A DNA stretch of 64,000 nt. Origin: Hofstenia miamia. Its lineage: Eukaryota > Xenacoelomorpha > Acoela > Hofsteniidae. Shown piece by piece: positions 57,705 to 64,000 of the stretch. Location: contig CABFPE010000339.1 in the NCBI GenBank assembly GCA_900660155.1, positions 158,531-222,530 of the forward strand. Reading direction: 5' to 3'. Position 1 is the first letter of the stretch. The number at the start of each line of letters is the position of its first letter. The position numbers and the translations under genes were made by a program. Under the pieces are notes generated by a model. The model was not told the origin of the DNA and ran no database searches. It was given only the letters and a program-made list of their open reading frames with translations.

Positions 57705-57998
57705 TTATGCCACTTTGAACCGTTCTCTGAGGAGTTTAAAGAAGAATACGCTCAAACTCTTATTCAGTTGGAAGGACTCAACAAAGAGCTCTTTACCCAA
57801 TTCGACATGGCACAGAAGTTTGCGAGGGAACTTGCGCCCGAAATTCCCTCACTGGCACCTTCCCAACATATCAAGGAGCTGCGGCGACAGTGTGACGAGG
57901 ATGCGCGGGATATTGTTTTCGATGGCGCGAATGACATCAGAAACAACGACTCTCTTAATCTCATTTCCCAACTCACTTCACTCATGTTGCAAATCAAG
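57705..57998 (+). CDS. Internal exon of an unrecognised host gene
   Basis: 98 codons, phase 0 at both sides, between a GTTGTTTAG acceptor (ends 57704) and an AAG|GTCTTT donor. The first residues are LCHFEPFSEEFKEEYAQTLI. It is charged and helical: QLEGLNKELFTQFDMAQKFA, APEIPSLAPSQHIKELRRQC, then SLNLISQLTSLMLQIK. The codon usage, less AT-rich composition and absence of stops argue for a real exon and not a shadow, and it continues into the exon at 59021. I do not recognise the protein. Helical heptad-like spacing suggests a coiled-coil or helical-bundle structural protein. Upstream exons are outside my recognition. Confidence 0.7.
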
Positions 57999-58094
57999 GT
58001 CTTTCCATGCAATATTTTCTTTATTTTTTTACTAATATTCCCATTTTTTTTAAAAAAACAGCAATTAAAATGCATGAAGACTCTAGTGGTTGCT

Positions 58095-58365
58095 AGAGAA
58101 GGACAATATGAGGTAAATATGGATGCGAACTCAACCTGAACCCGAGCTGAAACGTTGAATTTGATCTTTATCCTATCGAATTATCATTAACATCAATCAT
58201 TTTCTGATAGGGAAACTGACATTTATTCGTATTATCTAACCTTTTGGATCCTTCTCAAATCAAGATTCATTTCCGTCGGTATTTTTTAAATAATCAATCA
58301 ATTTTTGCACCCGACTCGAAACCCTAAATCGGGTCGGGTTTATCTAGTACGAGATGTCACTCTCT
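58095..58365. mobile_element. Intronic MITE, hAT-like
   Basis: Left AGAGAAGGACAATATGAGG and right, in reverse complement, AGAGAGTGACATCTCG are weakly inverted. The near-duplicate AGTGGTTG / AGTGATTG could be an 8-bp target site. It contains CCCGACTCGAAACCC and CGGGTCGGGTTT, like the element at 40.3-41.7 kb. It lies inside the 57999-59020 intron. Confidence 0.4.
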
Positions 58366-59020
58366 AGTGATTGCCTATCAGAAGTTCGCGTTTATTCGAA
58401 TGTTTACAGCCACCAATACAATTATCGATCCCATTTAATATTAAGCATATAACTTTGTAGTTTTAATGCAGTTTTAAAGAAGTCGTGTATTTGAGCGATA
58501 GAATGAGAGGGTTTTTTTGTGAGTTATATAATTTGAAAAAAGCTAGATGGACCTTGTTCTATTTCTAATTTATTTGATCCCATATTAATAATATCGGTTC
58601 GTTTTTTATTCGTAAACAGCGTAGCGTACTTTTAAAAGGAAATTTGTACATTGTGGGCATGGGCATGCGCATTGGGGAATGCGATGTTGAAAAATTTTTT
58701 ACTTTGAAAATTGCTAATTTTTGAAAAAGATTTAAATTCCCTCCATACCCAACGTTCATGTAAGTATATTTGCGCCCATTGAAGTAGCAAAGACCTTTAT
58801 CTGTTTCTTGATGTCTAGTTATTTCTCTAGCCGAATCAGGGATTAAGCCTGAAAATGAAAGAGAGGACTCTCCTATATCACATGGTCCTTTCCGATTGTT
58901 AATATTGCTATTCGTTTTTGAGATATAACAATTTTTTTGATGTGCTATAAAAAAATTTTTGAAAATCCTTGGGGTGTTTAAATTTCATATAAATTTATTT
59001 ATTTATTGCAAGGATTTTAG

Positions 59021-59115
59021 GCATTTGCGGACGGAGAGTTGAAGCATTATGAAGATCGAATGTTAGAAGACACACTGGCAGAAATCAAGTCCTCATTGCA
59101 TCTTGACAACCACAG
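59021..59115 (+). CDS. Second exon of the unrecognised host gene
   Basis: 95 bp after a GGATTTTAG acceptor (ends 59020), encoding AFADGELKHYEDRM and LEDTLAEIKSSLHLDNH. It ends CACAG|GTTTGA, leaving two bases of a codon. It starts in phase 0, matching the end of 57705-57998, and keeps the same charged helical character. The next exon is not recognised in the remaining 4.9 kb, so the gene probably continues beyond the window or through small exons. Confidence 0.65.
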
Positions 59116-60410
59116 GTTTGATCAAATTAAGTTCTTACATTCTTTTGATAATAACTAATATATTTGAAATTGTTCTTTCTTCCGGTTTTGATGTGAATAG
59201 TGAATTGTTGCAGTTTTTATGATCCTAATTACCTCTGATGATATTTTTATTTATATAAAACGAATGTATATGAAGAAATCTTAGATTTCATTTTTATATA
59301 CTAAAAAGTTTATTTGGTGCTGTCTTGGATAATAGCTAGGGATATAATATTGTCAAAAACAGAGACAATTTAATAGACTTATAAGATATACTTCTTTATG
59401 TGCAGGTCTACTCCTACTTTATACTACTTTAAGGTCTGTAAAGTATATAGACATTTTTCATTCATATTAAAGTGATCTATTACCAATTCCATAACAGATT
59501 TGTTTTCGAGGTGGCTGAAGCGGTAGTTCTTTTATGGCCTCGGTTTCCTTGTGGAAGTCATCACTTTTTAAGTGGAAAATTTAACTTTTTTGAAAACAAG
59601 AAATCCATAACAATGCTTTTCTCGATTTTTGTAAAATGAATTTCCAAAAACACTTTGCTGAGCGAAAGACATTGCACGTGTGCGTTGTTTTTGGATGTTA
59701 AGATTTGCTGCTTCTGCTATCACTTGACCTGAAAAATGGAATGGCATTTTTTCTAATGTGTTCAGTTTGGTCCTGATTTCTCTGTTACAGTTGGTAAAAA
59801 CATCTTTTGACACCAAATTTCAAAAAACCGAGTCAAGTAATCCACTTGGAATAACATCGTGTATAGAACCACTTATACCTCCTGATCTTTATTCTGAAAA
59901 TCACATTGATAAATGGACTAAATTGTAACATCTAGGCAAATTGCTATATTAACTTTTTCCAATTTTTTATTTGTGTATTGTTTTACATATATCAAATTGT
60001 AAAATCACATGGCGCTTCATTTCAAACAAAATGATGTATATTCCGCATTAAAAAATGTATTTTTATGTTGTTTTTTGTTGTTACGCCATATACAGTGACA
60101 TAAAGAGGCGGAAGGGCATGTGATGTATGTGGCGGACTTTTCTACTAGTACAGGTTTAGTGATAGATAATGGTGTTATGGATAATTAATCCAGAAAGATT
60201 AGGTAAGGTAGAATCCGCTTAGATTTGATCATGAGTATTAAACGAGTAGATTGGTAAAATTATTTCTTTAACATTTACAATTTTCAAGTTTCCATACTAA
60301 TGACTTAATTTTATGAAGAAATCTTAAGCACAATTATATTTCATGAAAGATTCCAATAGTTTAAATGAACTAGTATTCTAATGCGAATTGAATTTACATG
60401 TATTCGTTGT
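59116..60410. other. No gene seen (probable intron)
   Basis: AT-rich sequence following the GT donor at 59116. No further exon recognised. Confidence 0.45.
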
Positions 60411-60824
60411 ATTTATAAGTCCGGATTGATATTTGGAGCCTCCTCAAAATTATTATTTTTTATTAATTTTTTTAAAATTTTCCTATTGATTTTAGATGAA
60501 AAAGTGCGTTTCTTGATTTTGCATCCGCTTGCTACAAAAACTGCAACCGCTCCAATCTCCACATTCATTATCACCATTTGATGATAAAAGATATTACGTA
60601 AATAATTTACAAAGTATTCCCTATGGATATACCCTTTCATATTAAGTAAAACCATACAGTAAATTCTGGAGATTAGAGCGGCTGAAGTTTTTGTAGCAAG
60701 CGGCTGCCAAATCAAAATATCTCAAAAAAACACTTTTTAATATTAAAATCAATAGGAAAATGTTAAAAAATTAATAAAATTGATAATTTTGAGAAGGTTC
60801 GATATATCAATCCGGACTTATAAA
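60411..60824. mobile_element. Foldback element with long inverted arms
   Basis: ATTTATAAGTCCGGATTGAT at 60411 is mirrored ending at 60824. The arms extend imperfectly for ~150 bp (GCTTGCTACAAAAACTGCA on the left, GTTTTTGTAGCAAGCGG on the right) around a short unpaired centre. Non-coding; the apparent ORFs on either strand are shadows of the arms. Target duplication not clear. Confidence 0.75.
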
Positions 60825-62499
60825 TCCTACTTGCATTATGTATTATTACATTTGATTGGATAGTTTATTCTACATGCTCACCGTTATACTTTAGCACATT
60901 TCAGAATTCCACCGAAGTACATATTAGTCACATAAAGAGTTCATTGACTTCGCTGGGCAATTTCTTTCTCTTTTCTGCACAATCTTGAATCACTAGTGAT
61001 TGATTTGTAAATTTAATGCTTTTATGTAGATGTAATTTACTTGATTGTTAGTTTATTGAAAGATGATATAAGTGCTAATTTATTATATTGTTGGCTGAGA
61101 ACAACTATTTTATTTGATTACTACAATTATGTATGCAAATCTTCTGACCACTGTATTACATCTATCAAACTATTTTGTTCCATAAATGGATACCAACTCA
61201 TTATAATTGAAATGTAGTTGATAAATTTTTAAAGAATACATGAATTTTTTCTCTTCTGATGTTCTGAAGACAGAATACTGCTACTAGATTTTAATTTAAT
61301 ATGCATATTAAGCTAATGCTAGTACCCTACACTAAATAGGTTGAGAAATTTTTACTACAAATATCTAATAACTTCAGTTTTAAATTTGCACCTATGTGTT
61401 AATTCCTTAATTTTTGTGTTGGATTATTTCATGTTTACAATATAAGACAAACAGAATTGGATTCAATGAGTGTTTTTAGTCAGCACTTGTAAAGTATTGA
61501 CTTAAGAAAGGAGTATGCCAAATTTTATACATTCTTGGATAAATTAGAATTGCCCTCCATATTGAAAGTCAAAAGTTTCTAAAATCCAGTCTTAGTGTAA
61601 ACAATGAATTCAATAAAAACTAATACATGCCCCTCCCGCAATCAAGTCCAAATAGAATGAATTCGTGAGTACACAAATTGGGAAGCAATCATTCATTACT
61701 AATGTGACATTAAATTGGTTATAAACATAAGTTGCTAAGATGTCGTAATGATCGTTGAATTTTTGGATAATGAATACACCATTCGTAAATTCCACCTGCG
61801 TAAGAAAAATTTGCTGACCAATTTCAATTTGAAAATAATGAAAAATGCTTTGAATATTTCAATAACAAAAAAGCATATGTAATTTATGCAATTGTATTGT
61901 TTTTTGTATTTTATTGACGCTTTCAGTTGCTATCATATAGTTATATATTGTCAAAATAATATCTGAATAAAGATTTCTTCTTCAATATATAAAAAACAAA
62001 TCTTCCAATTTATATTTCATGTAAAAATTTGAAAAAAATGAAATATTTCTGATTTTGAAACTAGACAAAAATTAGCCGTTACCTCTGTGTGGCATTATAA
62101 TTGTGAAACAATAAAAATGCTAAAAACATGTAAGATATTTAATGATGTTTTTATATATCTAGGCAATTGAAGGTTAAATCGTAAAATATAACCACGATGA
62201 ATGAAACGAGACATTAAATTTTAGCTTAAAAGAAGAGATAATCACATAAAGTAGTAAATTTGGACAAACGTTATATGTCGCTCAATTTGAGCATCGTCAA
62301 TTTACAAAATTTTCTTCTAATTATGCATTATTTAATTAAAAGATGTTATTATGTAATTAAAGGTAATTGAAATGATTGCGTATAGAGTTTAATAGGATTT
62401 TGAAAATTGATTGTGTAATGTGTATGGAAAAGTGTGTTACATTTTGAACAATAGCTTATAGGTAATATACATTGCAAATTAGTTTTGTTTGTCACCAAA
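60825..62499. other. No gene seen
   Basis: AT-rich; possibly still intronic. No frames or repeat ends recognised. Confidence 0.45.
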
Positions 62500-62615
62500 T
62501 ATTGCAGCAAAACAGAATATATTCTAATGACGACTGAGATAAGCAGAAGGCCAAAGTACACAATTACCAAGGCAGATAAGCCCGCCAGGGTCAAATGTGG
62601 CACGTTATTGCATCA
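62500..62615. mobile_element. Possible decayed solo terminus of the virus-like family
   Basis: AAACAGAATATATTCTAATG then a CRE-like remnant, AGATAAGCAGAAGGCC, and further GTCAAATGTGGCACG, in the same order as the terminus of the copy at 45.6 kb in the opposite orientation. Alignment is by eye and weak, and no gene remnant adjoins it. Confidence 0.3.
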
Positions 62616-62694
62616 GCTTCATAATATCAACAATCACAAAGCTAACATTTCATTTTCTCTTGATATTTTCCTTCATTAAACTGTGGGACATTAA

Positions 62695-62909
62695 CACTAG
62701 AACGGCCAAGTGGGTCAAAATTGACGAAATTAGAATTTTGTTTACTTGTGTATGCATTCATTAAAAACAACAGCAGGTATATGCACCACCAATTAAACTG
62801 ATAATCCATTTGAATTTGCAGGTGTAATTTTTTTTCTTATTTTTACAAAATGTTCTATTTTGAAATGCTGCATGAAAAAGAATCACAAGGAGTAATGGCC
62901 GTTCTAGTG
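62695..62909. mobile_element. piggyBac-type MITE with TTAA duplication
   Basis: Left CACTAGAACGGCCA and right TGGCCGTTCTAGTG are perfect inverted repeats of 14 bp, flanked by TTAA at 62691-62694 and 62910-62913. 215 bp, non-coding. TTAA targets and CACTAGAA-type ends are the piggyBac signature. Confidence 0.88.
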
Positions 62910-62913
62910 TTAA

Positions 62914-64000
62914 CAGACGTATGCTGTATGATAAAGTAGAATTTGTATAAATGACCAAACTTTTACAATAAGAAAATCAAAGTTTAAAAAGTCTTGAAAA
63001 ATTCATTCGTAAGTTCTGCAATAGAATTCTCAAACAATCTTCTCATGAGAGTTAAGGAACTGAGAAAAGGTTATAATTTAACCCTCCGTGTTGTTACTTT
63101 TAAAATATGGGCAAATTATAAATTCCATATTTAATATAAAATAAATTTAGAGAATTGTTCAATCTACATAAATTCTTTCACTAATAGCATGCATTTACAA
63201 CAAAATTTGAAAGTTTGGAATACTTTTCTGTAATATTTTTTGTAAATATTTGCATGAAAAAAGCATCTTCTCCGTTCTTTTTCAAGTGGAGACATTGTCT
63301 TCTTTAATATCATAGAGTCACTCATCCATTGACGCATATAGTTACACATGTATTTGATACAGGTATTAATACAATTATTACTACCAGACTTGTTGACGAG
63401 CCGAGCTTCTAACGTACCAAGCTGAGCAAAACGAGCTTGAGCTCTGCATTGGATGCACAACGAGCCTTTATTAAGTCAAGCAAAATTATTGTTTTTCTTC
63501 TTAATTTTTTATGCAGATTTTTCTTACTCTTTCATTTAATACACCTTTTTATAATCTTATTTTAAAATGCTTGTTAAATAATAGCAGGAGCGATGTAAAC
63601 AATTTTAAAGCAAAATGTATCATGTTAAAGACAAACTCATGTGACTACCTTCGTCACTTGCGACCAGTGCAATAAAGACTTATCGTTTATTCACTTTCCT
63701 TTTTTCTTCTATGTAGTTTGTTGTAAATTGTACTCATTGAGATACATTAAAGATATGAAGAATATGAAGAAAGTGAAATGTTGTGAGATATAATATTAAC
63801 TGATTAATTTTGCAAGTTCTCTTGTATATAGTGCGTTTTTTTTGCAAAGTACCAATATTTTGTCAAAAACTAATTTGCGAGATGGCATGCAGTGAACCAA
63901 ATATCCATAGCAATGTTATAAACTTGATTTAGATATAAGCTAGCTTGTTTCAACTTGACTGTATTGGAAAATAGTAATTACTGCATTTTATGCACCAATC
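62914..64000. other. No gene seen
   Basis: AT-rich. A short GC-richer island near 63390-63470 (GACGAGCCGAGCTTC, AACGAGCTTGAGCTC) may be a transposon-end remnant. No coding region recognised. Confidence 0.45.

Noticed and set aside
62349-62603. ORF with a hydrophobic segment on the - strand
   Set aside because: The opposite strand is a possible decayed element terminus; hydrophobicity is expected from AT-rich sequence.

Overview
This is an AT-rich, intron-bearing, transposon-dense animal genome sequence. The only host gene I can name is metazoan TONSL, split by an intron with ordinary GT/AG sites and followed by an AATAAA signal. Nothing bacterial (operons, ribosome-binding sites, CRISPR) was seen, and I recognised no tRNA or rRNA. 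The mobile-element mix (LINEs, hAT, Tc1/mariner, piggyBac, short inverted-repeat elements, a Ty3/gypsy fossil) fits an invertebrate; the phylum cannot be fixed from this window. The scaffold is imperfect: three N runs (16721-17720 and 34003-35002, both exactly 1000; 53999-54203, 205) and several single-n joins.

Layout. 1-5.2 kb: a broken Ty3/gypsy LTR retrotransposon. 5.2-7.8 kb: AT-rich flank with a short hAT-like element and three assembly artefacts (64-bp and 283-bp duplicated contig ends and a 248-bp perfect palindrome beside a single n). 7.86-12.8 kb: TONSL, with one large TPR-ankyrin exon and a terminal UBL/LRR exon. 10.8-16.7 kb: a near-perfect ~3.6-kb tandem duplication that repeats the terminal exon. 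17.7-24.9 kb: a nest, in which a LINE was hit by a virus-like inverted-repeat element and by a hAT element with a perfect 8-bp target duplication; the hAT itself holds another inverted-repeat element and a Tc1/mariner. 25-31.3 kb: a mariner-type MITE, a fairly complete LINE and a 1.7-kb hAT. 32.6-35.3 kb: a second virus-like element with both termini. 35.5-44.8 kb: LINE remnants, a piggyBac transposase fragment and short inverted-repeat elements. 45.6-46.4 kb: a third, decayed copy of the virus-like family. 47.8-56.3 kb: LINE remnants, an RLE-type LINE piece, paired MITEs and a Tc1/mariner. 57.1-59.1 kb: two exons of an unrecognised host gene between MITEs. 59-64 kb: mostly featureless, with a foldback, a possible decayed terminus of the virus-like family, and a piggyBac MITE.

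The most interesting signal is the repeated inverted-repeat family at 18-20.2, 32.6-35.3, 45.6-46.4 and possibly 62.5 kb. Its termini double as promoters (CCAAT boxes, a CRE-like site, and a TATA-like box just inside), pointing inward at a conserved small protein with a TRYG...FLPK domain. I treat these copies as fossils of a virus-like element of unknown affiliation. The host genes in the window show no evident functional link to one another.
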